Below the pieces are notes generated by a model. It saw only the letters and a program-made list of their open reading frames with translations, was not told the origin of the DNA and did no database searches. A stretch of 64,000 nt of DNA from JANNNF01 sp040385825 (GTDB taxonomy: Bacteria; Pseudomonadota; Alphaproteobacteria; Rhodobacterales; Rhodobacteraceae). Every line of letters starts with the position of its first letter. The first letter of the stretch is position 1. Shown piece by piece: positions 52,858-62,233 of the stretch. The DNA lies in the NCBI GenBank assembly GCA_040385825.1, contig JAZKGQ010000006.1, positions 434,001-498,000 on the forward strand, written 5' to 3'. Position numbers and translations under genes: made by a program.

Positions 52858-53790
52858 TCATTGCGTCAGCAGTTTGCCAGCCAGCGCCTGTACGCCCTGC
52901 CACCGCCGCGCCTGACGGGCGTTATGGGTGGCGGGTTTGGCGGGTATCATCCGCCATTCTGCCAGCAGCCGGGTTTTCAGCAGAAACATCAGCACCGGAT
53001 CATCGGGCGCAAGATGGGTGTAGCGGGCAAAGAAGCCATCCAGAACCGCCGCTGGCAGGCCATCGTCCGCCGGCATGTCTGACAGCGGCAAAATATCCAT
53101 CAAGAGGCGCGCCACATCGAACGCCACCGGGGCGGCGCTGGCGGGGCGGAAGGAGTCGACCGAAACCACGTCTGGCGTCAGATGGGTGTTGCGCGCGGCG
53201 AAATCGCCGTGGCTTTGCGCGACGGCAATGCTGTGGCCCTCGGCGCGGTCGGCCTGCTGCACGATCAGACTGGCGCAGCGCTGAAACTCTGGCACATCGG
53301 GCAGCGCGTTTGGCCGTCGGGCGGCGTCTGCCGCCATCCGTTCGACATGCGCCACCATGAACTTCGGCTGAAACGCGCGCGGCGTGGTCAGGGTCTTGGC
53401 ATGGAACACGTCCAGCCAATGCGCCACGCGGCCCAGATCAGTGCCGCCATCCTGCAAGGGCTGGCCCAAGGGTGGTTCCAGCAGCACCGCCTTTTCCGCC
53501 AGACCCGCGGCCAGAACCTGCGGCACATGCAGGCCCGGCACGCCGTGCAGGCTGGCTGTTGCGGCGGTCTGCGCCTCGGCCGATTTCACCAATGCGCGCA
53601 CCGCCTGCGGCTGGCTGTGCCATTTCAGGATCAGCACCCGGTCGCCATCGGTCAGCCGCAGCACGGCCTGGGCGGGGTCGTCGCTGGCCGAAACCACGGT
53701 CGCGCTGAACTGCCCCAGCTTCAGGTCCAGAGGCCGCGCAAGGCGGCGAAACGCCTGCATCGCAGTGGCAATCAAAGCAGCTTCGGCCAT
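52858..53790 (-). CDS. Uncharacterised phosphotransferase (APH kinase fold)
   Basis: 310 residues. The catalytic loop SHGDFAARNTHL fits the HxDxxxxN Brenner motif of APH/choline kinases, followed by a possible metal Asp in VVSVDSFRP. The N-lobe includes AVLRLTDGDRVLILKWHS. Substrate unknown; the upstream neighbour is a glycosyltransferase-like gene whose stop is 1 bp before this start, so both may act on the same glycan or lipid. Start ATG 53790 is near the neighbour's stop; a longer open frame to 54003 is antisense or overlapping and not supported. Confidence 0.8.
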   Translation of the reverse strand: MAEAALIATAMQAFRRLARPLDLKLGQFSATVVSASDDPAQAVLRLTDGDRVLILKWHSQPQAVRALVKSAEAQTAATASLHGVPGLHVPQVLAAGLAEKAVLLEPPLGQPLQDGGTDLGRVAHWLDVFHAKTLTTPRAFQPKFMVAHVERMAADAARRPNALPDVPEFQRCASLIVQQADRAEGHSIAVAQSHGDFAARNTHLTPDVVSVDSFRPASAAPVAFDVARLLMDILPLSDMPADDGLPAAVLDGFFARYTHLAPDDPVLMFLLKTRLLAEWRMIPAKPATHNARQARRWQGVQALAGKLLTQ

Positions 53791-53791
53791 G

Positions 53792-54694
53792 TCAGCCCCC
53801 CTCTGTCGGCCAGCCGTGGCGGGAAAGCCGCGCCCGGATCTGCGCCTCGCACTCAGGCGCGCCGCCGTTGATCGCATGGCGTTTGAAAAACCACCACAGA
53901 TAGGCGGCGAAATCGGGGGCGGGGCCGGTGGCCTGCGCAAAGGCCGCATCCACCCCGTCGCGCGGCACCGACCCCGCGATGTGGTGAAAATCGCTGCCCG
54001 CAAACAGCACCGCCTGCTTGCCCGCGAAATAACCGGTCAGCGCCACACCCGAGTTTTGCGTGACCACATAGTCGCAGCCCGCCAGCAGGTCTTTGGCATC
54101 GGCCTGCACAACCGCAAAGCGGGGGAAACGCCTCGCCAAATCATCAAGGGCTGCCAGATCGGCGGGGGAATAACTTTCCTTGGGGTGCAGGGTGGCGCGG
54201 ATGGGGCGCGCGTCTTGCGCCAGAACAGTCTCTATCATCGCCAAAGGGCTGGATGACTGGAACGACCGATGGTCGCTGATCCGGCCTTGCAGGGGTATGA
54301 ACACAAATCCGTCGCGCGCAACCGGGCCATCGCGGAAAATCCTGGGCTGCCAGCGGGCATGAAAGGCGGCCGCCTGATCGGCGGGCACCTCGGCCGCATC
54401 GAAGGCGGTCTTTGCCACGTCGAAATGCCAGCGTTCATTGGTGGCCTCGATGCGCCAGAACGGAAAGTGATAGGCGCGGCGCAGGCACAGGATACGGTCG
54501 CCGACAGGTTCCTGCATGTGGAACAGCCCATAGCCCCGGCCTATCGCCAGCAGGCGTTCGGCTTCGGTATCGGGATGAAAGGCCAGCCGCCAATCCGGCA
54601 AGGCGGCGCGCAGACGTTCAAAGAAGTTCACGCTTCCCGCCTCGGCCTGTTCGCGCCATGGCGAATGCAGATAGATGTGCAGCGTCCTAGCCAC
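53792..54694 (-). CDS. Glycosyltransferase-like protein, function unknown
   Basis: 300 residues; I do not recognise a named family. The N-terminus ARTLHIYLHSPWREQ and the C-terminal segment VVTQNSGVALTGYFAGKQAV resemble GT-B type glycosyltransferases or capsule-related proteins, in which such Asn-Ser-Gly loops bind a sugar nucleotide. GTG 54694 has GGGGG 6 nt upstream; ATG 54733 is an alternative nearer the divergent hslV start. Tightly linked to the kinase-fold gene downstream. No signal peptide or membrane helix. Confidence 0.7.
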   Translation of the reverse strand: MARTLHIYLHSPWREQAEAGSVNFFERLRAALPDWRLAFHPDTEAERLLAIGRGYGLFHMQEPVGDRILCLRRAYHFPFWRIEATNERWHFDVAKTAFDAAEVPADQAAAFHARWQPRIFRDGPVARDGFVFIPLQGRISDHRSFQSSSPLAMIETVLAQDARPIRATLHPKESYSPADLAALDDLARRFPRFAVVQADAKDLLAGCDYVVTQNSGVALTGYFAGKQAVLFAGSDFHHIAGSVPRDGVDAAFAQATGPAPDFAAYLWWFFKRHAINGGAPECEAQIRARLSRHGWPTEGG

Positions 54695-54760
54695 CGTAAC
54701 CCCCGTCTTGTGCGGCGCATCCTGCACGGCCATATAGGGGCAGTACAACCGGGGTTTCCT

Positions 54761-55324
54761 ATGGCGGACGATAAATTTCCAGGCTGGCACGGCACCACAA
54801 TTCTGGCGGTGCGCAGGGGTGGAATGGTGGTGGTCGCGGGCGACGGGCAGGTCAGCCTTGGCAATACCGTGATCAAGGGCACCGCCCGCAAGGTGCGCCG
54901 TCTGGCCCCCGGCGGGCATGACGTGGTCGCAGGCTTTGCCGGATCTACCGCCGATGCCTTTACTCTGCTGGAACGGCTGGAGAAAAAGCTGGAATCCGCC
55001 CCCGGCCAACTGGCCCGCGCCTGTGTCGATCTGGCGAAAGACTGGCGCATGGACAAATACCTGCGCAATCTGGAGGCCATGCTGATCGTGACCGACGGGC
55101 GTGACCTGTATGTGATCACCGGGGCGGGCGATGTGCTGGAACCGGAACATGACGTGGCGGCGATCGGGTCGGGCGGTAATTTTGCCCTTGCCGCCGCGCG
55201 CGGGCTGATGACCTCCGACCTGCCCGCCGAGGACATCGCCCGCCGCGCCATGGCCATCGCCGCCGACATCTGCGTTTTCACCAACGGCAAGCTGACCGTT
55301 GAAAGCATCAGGGCCCCCCTATGA
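54761..55324 (+). CDS. hslV: ATP-dependent protease subunit HslV (ClpQ)
   Basis: 187 residues, the proteolytic ring of the HslUV protease. The catalytic Thr is exposed after removal of an N-terminal propeptide at HGTTILAV (Thr12). Other conserved parts are GDGQVSLGNTVIKGTARKVR and AIGSGGNFALAAARGL. Divergent from the glycosyltransferase-like gene. Its stop overlaps the start of a membrane protein gene (ATGA, 55321-55324) that separates it from hslU. Confidence 0.97.
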   Translation: MADDKFPGWHGTTILAVRRGGMVVVAGDGQVSLGNTVIKGTARKVRRLAPGGHDVVAGFAGSTADAFTLLERLEKKLESAPGQLARACVDLAKDWRMDKYLRNLEAMLIVTDGRDLYVITGAGDVLEPEHDVAAIGSGGNFALAAARGLMTSDLPAEDIARRAMAIAADICVFTNGKLTVESIRAPL

Positions 55325-56385
55325 CCATAGACCCCAACGACCTGCGCGCCGCCGTTTCGCGGGGGCTGATCAGCGAGGAACAGGCGGCCAGCATGGCGGC
55401 CCTGGCGGAATCCCGGCGGATGGCGCAGGCGACCACCAGCCCGGTCGAAGAACCCTTTGTGCTGTTCAAGGGCTTTAACGAGATCTTCATTGTTGTCGGC
55501 CTGACCATCCTGTTCGGCGGCTGGTGTGCGCTGACGGCATTTATCGGCTGGGATTGGGGGGAAACGGCGGGGTTTGACACCATCCTGATGGCGCTGATCA
55601 CGCTTGGCGGGCTGGCGCTGCTGTCCAACTACTTTACCCTGAAGCGCCGGATGATTGCGCCCTCCATCGCGCTGTCGATCATGTCTGCGCTGACGGCGGG
55701 CACTCTGGGCTGGGCGCTGTCATCGCAGTTCGGGGTGGATTCCGCGCTGAACAGCGGGGCTTTCGCCTGGGCCACGGTGGGGGTGGTGATGCTGCTGCAT
55801 TACCGCACCTTCCGCGTGCCGTTTGACGCCGCCCTGATCGCCTGCGCGGCCTTTACCACGCTGTGGTCGCTGCTGGCCGCCAGCAATCTGGTGCCGGATG
55901 AAGGGGCAGCGCTGCTGCGCTTTTCGGGGCGCGGGTCGCTGGCGTGGTTGTCGGTGGTGTTCGGGCTGGTGACCTTTGCGCTGGCGATGCGGTTTGACAT
56001 GTCGGATCCCCACCGGGTCAGCACGCGGTCCACCACCGGGTTCTGGCTGCATGTGGTATCGGCCCCGCTGATCGTGAACACCATCGCGCTGAACCTGCTG
56101 GACAGTGGCGTGGCAGGGGCGCAACTGCTGTTGCTGACCTTCCTTCTGGTCATCGCCGCCGTTGCCATCGTGATCGACCGGCGGTCGTTTCTGGTGTCCG
56201 GCGCCGCCTATGCCGTGGCGCTGGCCTTCACGCTGTTTGATGGATCATCCTTGGTGATCGTGTTCCTGGGCCTTGGCCTTGTCTTGCTGGGCGCGCAATG
56301 GGAACGCCTGCGCAGCCGCCTGATGCGTGCTCTGCCCGACTTTCCCGGCAAAACCCGCCTGCCCCCCTACGGAGCCGCAATATGA
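55321..56385 (+). CDS. Multi-spanning membrane protein (DUF2157-like) between hslV and hslU
   Basis: 354 residues. A cytoplasmic N-terminus (DLRAAVSRGLISEEQAASMA) is followed by about ten membrane helices from residue 55 to 330. The layout recalls DUF2157 membrane proteins, but the match is weak. It overlaps hslV at its start and hslU at its end, both by ATGA, so it is translationally coupled to both protease subunits. Role unknown; possibly a membrane anchor or a stress-related partner of HslUV, by position only. Confidence 0.78.
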   Translation: MTIDPNDLRAAVSRGLISEEQAASMAALAESRRMAQATTSPVEEPFVLFKGFNEIFIVVGLTILFGGWCALTAFIGWDWGETAGFDTILMALITLGGLALLSNYFTLKRRMIAPSIALSIMSALTAGTLGWALSSQFGVDSALNSGAFAWATVGVVMLLHYRTFRVPFDAALIACAAFTTLWSLLAASNLVPDEGAALLRFSGRGSLAWLSVVFGLVTFALAMRFDMSDPHRVSTRSTTGFWLHVVSAPLIVNTIALNLLDSGVAGAQLLLLTFLLVIAAVAIVIDRRSFLVSGAAYAVALAFTLFDGSSLVIVFLGLGLVLLGAQWERLRSRLMRALPDFPGKTRLPPYGAAI

Positions 56386-57683
56386 CCGACCTGACGCCGC
56401 GAGAGATCGTGTCCGAGCTTGACCGTTTCATCATCGGGCAACGCGATGCCAAGCGCGCCGTCGCGGTGGCGCTGCGCAACCGCTGGCGGCGCAAGCGGTT
56501 GGGCGACGATCTGCGCGATGAGGTGTACCCGAAAAACATCCTGATGATCGGGCCAACCGGGGTGGGCAAGACCGAAATCAGCCGCCGTCTGGCCAGGCTG
56601 GCAAAGGCCCCGTTCCTGAAGGTCGAAGCCACCAAGTTTACCGAAGTGGGTTATGTGGGCCGCGATGTGGACAGCATCATCCGCGACCTGATGGATGTGG
56701 CCATCAACGACACCCGTGCGCGGATGCGTGAAAACGTGAAGGCCCGTGCCCAGAAGGCGGCCGAGGACCGGGTGATTGACGCACTGGCCGGCAAGGACGC
56801 CCGCGAGCAAACACGCGAGATGTTCCGCGCCAAGCTGAAACGCGGCGAAATGGACGACACGATGATCGAGATTGACGTGACCGACGCGGCCCCCGCCATG
56901 CCGATGATGGGCGGTCAGCCGGGCATGGAGGCGCAGATGCAGGGGTTGCAAGACCTGTTCGGCAAGGCCTTTGGCGCGCGGACCACGCGCAAACGCCTGT
57001 CGGTGGCAGACAGCTACGAAGTGCTGATCGGGCAAGAGGCTGACAAGCTGCTGGACGACGAGGCGGTGAAAGAGGCGGCGCTGGAAGCCGTGCAGGAAAA
57101 CGGGATCGTGTTTCTGGATGAGATCGACAAGATCTGTGCGCGCAGCGATGCGCGCGGGGCGGATGTCAGCCGCGAAGGCGTGCAGCGCGATCTGCTGCCG
57201 TTGATCGAAGGCACCACGGTTTCCACCAAATACGGGCCGGTGAAAAGCGACCATATCCTGTTCATCGCCTCTGGTGCGTTCCACATTGCCAAACCATCGG
57301 ACCTGCTGCCGGAACTGCAGGGGCGTTTGCCGATCCGGGTGGAATTGCAGCCGCTGACCGAGGCCGATTTCGTCCGCATCCTGACGGAAACCGAAAACGC
57401 CCTGACCCTGCAATATGCGGGGCTGATGGGCACCGAGGATGTGGCTGTGAGTTTCACCACCGATGGCATCGCGGCCCTTGCCCGCATCGCGGCGGAAGTG
57501 AACGCCACAGTGGAGAACATCGGCGCGCGCCGCCTGTATACCGTGATGGAACGGGTGTTCGAGGAGTTGTCCTTCACCGCCCCCGACCGCGCGGGCGAAG
57601 CGGTCACAGTGGACGCCGCCTTTGTGGAGCACAACATCGGCGCGCTGTCGCGGTCTGCCGATCTGTCGCGCTATGTGCTGTAG
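56382..57683 (+). CDS. hslU: ATP-dependent protease ATPase subunit HslU (ClpY)
   Basis: 433 residues, the unfoldase of HslUV. Walker A is GPTGVGKTE (57-65), Walker B IVFLDEIDKIC, and the pore region lies near KVEATKFTEVGYVGRDVDS. The sensor segment and C-terminus end in LSRSADLSRYVL, the typical HslV-activating tail. ATG 56382 overlaps the stop of the membrane protein gene. Confidence 0.98.
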   Translation: MTDLTPREIVSELDRFIIGQRDAKRAVAVALRNRWRRKRLGDDLRDEVYPKNILMIGPTGVGKTEISRRLARLAKAPFLKVEATKFTEVGYVGRDVDSIIRDLMDVAINDTRARMRENVKARAQKAAEDRVIDALAGKDAREQTREMFRAKLKRGEMDDTMIEIDVTDAAPAMPMMGGQPGMEAQMQGLQDLFGKAFGARTTRKRLSVADSYEVLIGQEADKLLDDEAVKEAALEAVQENGIVFLDEIDKICARSDARGADVSREGVQRDLLPLIEGTTVSTKYGPVKSDHILFIASGAFHIAKPSDLLPELQGRLPIRVELQPLTEADFVRILTETENALTLQYAGLMGTEDVAVSFTTDGIAALARIAAEVNATVENIGARRLYTVMERVFEELSFTAPDRAGEAVTVDAAFVEHNIGALSRSADLSRYVL

Positions 57684-57740
57684 AACCCTTCCCCACGGCG
57701 CGCAGCTTTCGTAAGGTTGCGCGCTGACAGGGAGAGCTTC

Positions 57741-60374
57741 GTGACCGATGACGCCGTAACGCCGATGATGGCGCAGTATCTGGAGATCAAGGCCCGCAAC
57801 CCCGCCGCTCTGCTGTTCTACCGGATGGGCGATTTCTACGAGATGTTCTTTGACGATGCGCTGGCGGCCTCGGTCGCCTTGGACATTGCGCTGACCAAGC
57901 GGGGGTTTCATCAGGGCGAGCCGATTGCCATGTGCGGCGTGCCGGTCCATGCGGCAGAGGGGTATTTGCTGACCCTGATCCGCAAAGGCTTTCGCGTGGC
58001 GATTGCGGAACAGTTGGAAGACCCGGCCGAGGCCAAAAAGCGCGGTTCCAAATCTGTGGTGCGGCGCGATGTGGTGCGGCTGGTCACGCCCGGCACCCTG
58101 ACCGAGGACAGTTTGCTGGAGGCGCGGCGGCACAATTACCTCTGCGCCTGGGCCGAAGTGCGCGATGAGGCGGCGCTGGCCTGGGTCGATATTTCGACCG
58201 GCGAGGTGCGGGTGATGGCCTGCCCGCTGGTGCGCCTCGGCCCGGAACTGGCGCGGCTGGCCCCGCGCGAAGTGCTGGTGTCGGAAACCCGAGAACGCGA
58301 TCTGGCGGGGTTGATCGAAGACACTGGGGCCGCCCTGACCCCGCTGTCGCGCGGCAGTTTCGATTCAACGGGGGCCGAGGCGCGGCTGTGCGGTATCTTT
58401 GGCGTGGCGTCACTGGAGGCGTTCGGCAATTTCGACCGCGCCGAAGTGTCGGCCTTGGGCGGGCTGGTCGATTATCTGGACCTGACCCAACGCGGCAAGC
58501 TGCCGCTACTGCGCCCCCCGGTCAAGGAAAGCCCCGGCGGAGCCATGCAGATTGACGCCGCCACCCGGCGCAGTCTGGAACTGACCTCTGCGATGATGGG
58601 CGGGCGGGATGGGTCGTTGCTGGGGGCGGTGGACCGTACCGTCACGGCCCCCGGCGCGCGGCTGCTGGAACGGCGGATTGCAGCCCCTTCGCGCGATCTG
58701 GCGCTGATCCATGCGCGGCAGGCTTCGGTGCGGCATCTGGTGCAGGATGCGGGGTTGCGCGGTGACTTGCGCGACAATCTGCGCCGGGTGCCCGACATTG
58801 ACCGCGCGCTGTCACGCCTTGCGCTGGACCGGGGCGGGCCGCGCGATCTGGCGGCGATGCGGGCGGGGCTGGAACAGGCGCAGCGGATTGCGCCGCGGCT
58901 GGTGGGAGCGCCCGACATTCTGGCCGAAGCGGCGCAGGCTCTGGTTGGCCATGACGCGCTGATCCAACTGCTGGAGCGGGCCTTGGTGGCCGAACCGCCG
59001 CTGCTGCTGCGCGATGGCGGGTTTGTCGCGGCGGGCTATGATACGGACCTCGATGAAACCCGCGCCTTGCGCGATGAAGGCCGGGGCGTGATTGCCGGGA
59101 TGCAGGCCAGGTTCGTGGAACTGACCGGGATTTCCAGCCTGAAGATCAAGCATAACAACGTGCTGGGCTATTTTATTGAAACCACCACCACGCACGAAAC
59201 CACCATGCGCGCGATGCCCGACACCTTCATCCACCGCCAGACCACGGCGGGGCAGGTGCGGTTTACCACGGTGGAACTGTCGGAACTGGAAACCCGCATC
59301 CTGAACGCGGGCAATCACGCGCTGGATATTGAGCGCAGACATTTCGAGGCATTGCGCGCTGCCATATTGGGCGCCGCCGCCCCGATTGCCGCCACCGCCC
59401 GCGCGCTGGCCGAGGTGGATGTGGCGGCGGGGTTTGCCGACCTTGCGGTGGCCGAAAACTGGGCGGAACCGCAGGTCGATGACAGCCGCGCCTTCATCGT
59501 GACAGGCGGGCGGCATCCGGTGGTGGAACGGGCCTTGCGACGGCAGAATGGCGCGGCCTTTGTCGCCAATGACTGCGCGCTGACGCCAGACAAGACGCCG
59601 GCGATCTGGCTGCTGACCGGCCCGAACATGGCGGGCAAATCCACCTTCCTGCGACAGAACGCGCTGATTGCGGTGCTGGCGCAGGCGGGCAGTTTTGTGC
59701 CAGCGACACAGGCGCATATCGGCCTTGTCAGCCAGCTGTTCAGCCGGGTGGGCGCGTCGGACGATCTGGCGCGCGGGCGGTCCACCTTCATGGTGGAAAT
59801 GGTCGAAACGGCGGCGATCCTCAACCAGGCCGATGACAGGGCACTTGTGATCCTCGATGAAATCGGGCGCGGCACGGCGACCTATGACGGGCTTTCGATC
59901 GCCTGGGCCACGCTGGAACATCTGCACGACGCCAACCGCTGCCGCGCGCTGTTCGCCACGCATTACCATGAAATGACGGCCCTGGCGGGCAAGCTGGTGG
60001 GGGTCGAAAATGCCACAGTGACCGTCAAGGAATGGGACGGCGACGTGATCTTTCTGCACGAGGTCTGGAAAGGCGCTGCCGACCGCAGCTATGGCGTGCA
60101 GGTCGCGCGGCTGGCGGGCCTGCCGCAGGTGGTGGTGGACCGCGCCAAGGTGGTGCTGGAGGCGCTGGAATCAGGCGAGCGCGACGGCGGCACCCGGCAA
60201 AAGACGCTGATCGACGATCTGCCGCTTTTCCGCGCCGCCCCGCCCCCCGCCCCGCGGGTCGTCGTCAAACCTTCAGGCATTGAGGCGCGGCTGGCGGAAA
60301 CACTGCCGGACGATCTGACGCCAATGGCGGCGCTGAAGCTGATCTATGAATTGAAGCAAATGATGAAGCCTTAA
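57741..60374 (+). CDS. mutS: DNA mismatch repair protein MutS
   Basis: 877 residues. The N-terminal mismatch-binding domain has the Phe-x-Glu type motif in RMGDFYEMFFDDA. The ATPase C-terminus has Walker A GPNMAGKSTFLRQ near residue 626, the signature region LVILDEIGRGTATYDGLS and THYHEMTAL. GTG 57741 is chosen because GGGAG is 7 nt upstream; a TTG at 57717 is less likely. Recognises base mismatches and recruits MutL. Convergent with grpE. Confidence 0.96.
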   Translation: MTDDAVTPMMAQYLEIKARNPAALLFYRMGDFYEMFFDDALAASVALDIALTKRGFHQGEPIAMCGVPVHAAEGYLLTLIRKGFRVAIAEQLEDPAEAKKRGSKSVVRRDVVRLVTPGTLTEDSLLEARRHNYLCAWAEVRDEAALAWVDISTGEVRVMACPLVRLGPELARLAPREVLVSETRERDLAGLIEDTGAALTPLSRGSFDSTGAEARLCGIFGVASLEAFGNFDRAEVSALGGLVDYLDLTQRGKLPLLRPPVKESPGGAMQIDAATRRSLELTSAMMGGRDGSLLGAVDRTVTAPGARLLERRIAAPSRDLALIHARQASVRHLVQDAGLRGDLRDNLRRVPDIDRALSRLALDRGGPRDLAAMRAGLEQAQRIAPRLVGAPDILAEAAQALVGHDALIQLLERALVAEPPLLLRDGGFVAAGYDTDLDETRALRDEGRGVIAGMQARFVELTGISSLKIKHNNVLGYFIETTTTHETTMRAMPDTFIHRQTTAGQVRFTTVELSELETRILNAGNHALDIERRHFEALRAAILGAAAPIAATARALAEVDVAAGFADLAVAENWAEPQVDDSRAFIVTGGRHPVVERALRRQNGAAFVANDCALTPDKTPAIWLLTGPNMAGKSTFLRQNALIAVLAQAGSFVPATQAHIGLVSQLFSRVGASDDLARGRSTFMVEMVETAAILNQADDRALVILDEIGRGTATYDGLSIAWATLEHLHDANRCRALFATHYHEMTALAGKLVGVENATVTVKEWDGDVIFLHEVWKGAADRSYGVQVARLAGLPQVVVDRAKVVLEALESGERDGGTRQKTLIDDLPLFRAAPPPAPRVVVKPSGIEARLAETLPDDLTPMAALKLIYELKQMMKP

Positions 60375-60416
60375 ACTTTCAGGCTTTCATACTGGCCGAA
60401 ATATCCTCGGGAGGGT

Positions 60417-60441
60417 CCGGGAGGGCAGACAGCCCTCCCGG
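60417..60441. terminator. Hairpin between convergent mutS and grpE
   Basis: CCGGGAGGG (60417-60425), 7-nt loop, CCCTCCCGG (60433-60441): a perfect 9-bp stem. No T-run follows on either side. Similar CCTCGGGAGGG-type hairpins are frequent behind genes in Rhodobacterales, as I recall, so this may be one copy of a dispersed terminator-like repeat. Confidence 0.6.
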
Positions 60442-60456
60442 CCTCAATGCAGCAAG

Positions 60457-60987
60457 CTACCCCGCCATGGACGACACACCGACCTGCGCCGGGCGCAGAA
60501 GGCGGTCGTGCAGCATGAACCCTTCGGTCATCACCTGAATGATCTGGCCCGCCTTGGTGCCCGCAACGGGGGCCTCGAACATGGCCTGATGCAGTTGCGG
60601 GTCGAACAGGTCGCCGATCTTGGGGCTGATCGGGGCGACGCCGTGTTTGGTCATGACGTTCGACAATTCACGCAGCGTCAGTTCCACGCCTTCGAACACG
60701 GCGGCAGAGGCCTCGCGGGCCTCGTCGCTGGCGGCACCAAGGGCGCGGCTGAGGTTGTCGTAGACCGGCAGCAGATCGCGGGCCAGCCGGGTGCTGCCAT
60801 ACTGTTCTGCCTCGCGCCGGTCACGGTCTGCCCGTTTGCGCGAGTTTTCGGCATCGGCCAGCGCGCGCATGAACTTGTCGCGCATCTCGTCCCGCTCGGC
60901 GCGCAACGCGGCAAGCTCTGCCTCTTCGATGAAAGCTCCGACATCGTCGAGGCCGATGTTTTCAGGGTTCGCCTGATCCTGCGCCAT
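60457..60987 (-). CDS. grpE: Nucleotide exchange factor GrpE
   Basis: 176 residues, the DnaK co-chaperone that releases ADP. The N-terminal coiled-coil (RAERDEMRDKFMRALADAEN, then SRKRADRDRREAEQYG) is followed by the beta-domain with GDLFDPQLHQAMFEAPV and VMTEGFMLHDRLLRPAQVGV. Downstream of hrcA on the same strand with a 29-bp gap, the usual heat-shock pair in alphaproteobacteria. Confidence 0.97.
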   Translation of the reverse strand: MAQDQANPENIGLDDVGAFIEEAELAALRAERDEMRDKFMRALADAENSRKRADRDRREAEQYGSTRLARDLLPVYDNLSRALGAASDEAREASAAVFEGVELTLRELSNVMTKHGVAPISPKIGDLFDPQLHQAMFEAPVAGTKAGQIIQVMTEGFMLHDRLLRPAQVGVSSMAG

Positions 60988-61016
60988 CCTAGGGTCCGTC
61001 CTTCGTTCTTATGCTT

Positions 61017-62087
61017 TCAGCCTTTGCCACGTTCGGACACAAGACGCCCGACGAGCTGCGCGGTGTAATCAACGATAGGCACGATCCGGCCATAGTTGAG
61101 CCGGGTCGGGCCGATGACGCCAACCGCACCGATGATCTTTCGATCTGCGTTCATATAGGGAGAAACCACCAGACTTGAACCGGAAAGTGAAAAAAGCTTG
61201 TTCTCCGAGCCGATAAAAATGCGCACGCCCTCGCCTGCCTCGGTCAGGTCGAGGAACTCGGCGATGTCGCGCTTGCGTTCCAGATCGTCGAACAGGCTGC
61301 GGATGCGGTCGACATCGGCCTGATCGGGGGCGGCGTCAATCAGATTGGCACGGCCGCGCACGATCAGGCGTTCGGATGATTCGCCGGCATTTTCCCACAG
61401 GGCCACGCCGCTTTCGACCATTTGCCGCGCCAGAACATCAATCTCGGCACGACGATTGGTGATCTCCTGCGCCACGCTGCGCCGCAGGTCGGACAGGGTT
61501 TTGCCGGTGGCCAGCGCGTTCAGAAAATTTGCCGCCTCGCGCATCGATGAGGCGGTCTGGCCCACGGGCGGCGTGAACACCCGGTTTTCGACATGGCCGT
61601 CCGCCAGCACCAGCACGACAAGCGCCCGGTCGGCAGCCAGACTGACGAACTCGATATGCTTGATCGCGGCTTCGTGTTTAGGTGCCAAGACCAGACTGGC
61701 CCCCCGCGTGATGCCAGACAGCGCAGCCCCCACCTGATCCAGCAGCGAGGCCACGTCCTGATCGCCCGATCCGGTGGTGGAATCGATCCTCTGCCGGTCT
61801 GCATCGGCCAGGGTGCCCACCTCGAGCAGACCATCGACGAACATGCGCAGGCCAAGCTGGGTCGGGATGCGCCCGGCAGAGATATGGGGGCTGTCAAGAA
61901 GGCCAAGAAACTCAAGGTCTTGCATGACGTTGCGCACTGTCGCCGCTGACACTTTTTCCGACATGCTGCGCGTCAGGGTGCGCGAGCCAACCGGATCGCC
62001 GGAATCCAGATAGCCCTCGACGACGCGGCGAAACACCTCGCGCGAGCGATCGTTCATTTCGGAGAGGATACGGGTTCCGTCGGTCAT
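61017..62087 (-). CDS. hrcA: Heat-inducible transcription repressor HrcA
   Basis: 356 residues. The N-terminal winged helix has the pattern VVEGYLDSGDPVGSRTLTRS, KVSAATVRNVMQDLEFLGLL and SPHISAGRIPTQLGLRMFVD. The C-terminal regulatory part ends with GAVGVIGPTRLNYGRIVPIV. HrcA represses groESL through CIRCE elements. No CIRCE sequence is found in the 146-bp gap to rph, so hrcA itself is probably not autoregulated by that site here. Confidence 0.97.
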   Translation of the reverse strand: MTDGTRILSEMNDRSREVFRRVVEGYLDSGDPVGSRTLTRSMSEKVSAATVRNVMQDLEFLGLLDSPHISAGRIPTQLGLRMFVDGLLEVGTLADADRQRIDSTTGSGDQDVASLLDQVGAALSGITRGASLVLAPKHEAAIKHIEFVSLAADRALVVLVLADGHVENRVFTPPVGQTASSMREAANFLNALATGKTLSDLRRSVAQEITNRRAEIDVLARQMVESGVALWENAGESSERLIVRGRANLIDAAPDQADVDRIRSLFDDLERKRDIAEFLDLTEAGEGVRIFIGSENKLFSLSGSSLVVSPYMNADRKIIGAVGVIGPTRLNYGRIVPIVDYTAQLVGRLVSERGKG

Positions 62088-62233
62088 GTTATCCTGTCCG
62101 CTGGGTCGATTGACCTTGGGGCCGGATCACGGCGGCGTCAATCGGGGTTGCATCCGAGGCCAAGCCTTGCATATCTGACCCGGCATCTTTGGCCGAGAGG
62201 TTTTGGCCATGTCGATTTGGAAGGACTGATCTC

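Noticed and set aside
54696..54721. GTAACC upstream of hslV as a fourth SigF-like promoter
   Set aside because: At the right spacing the -10 position reads CATC, not CGAA.
62088..62233. Possible CIRCE operator between hrcA and rph
   Set aside because: No TTAGCACTC-N9-GAGTGCTAA sequence is present; only a weak GGTCGATTGACC near-palindrome is seen at 62104-62115.
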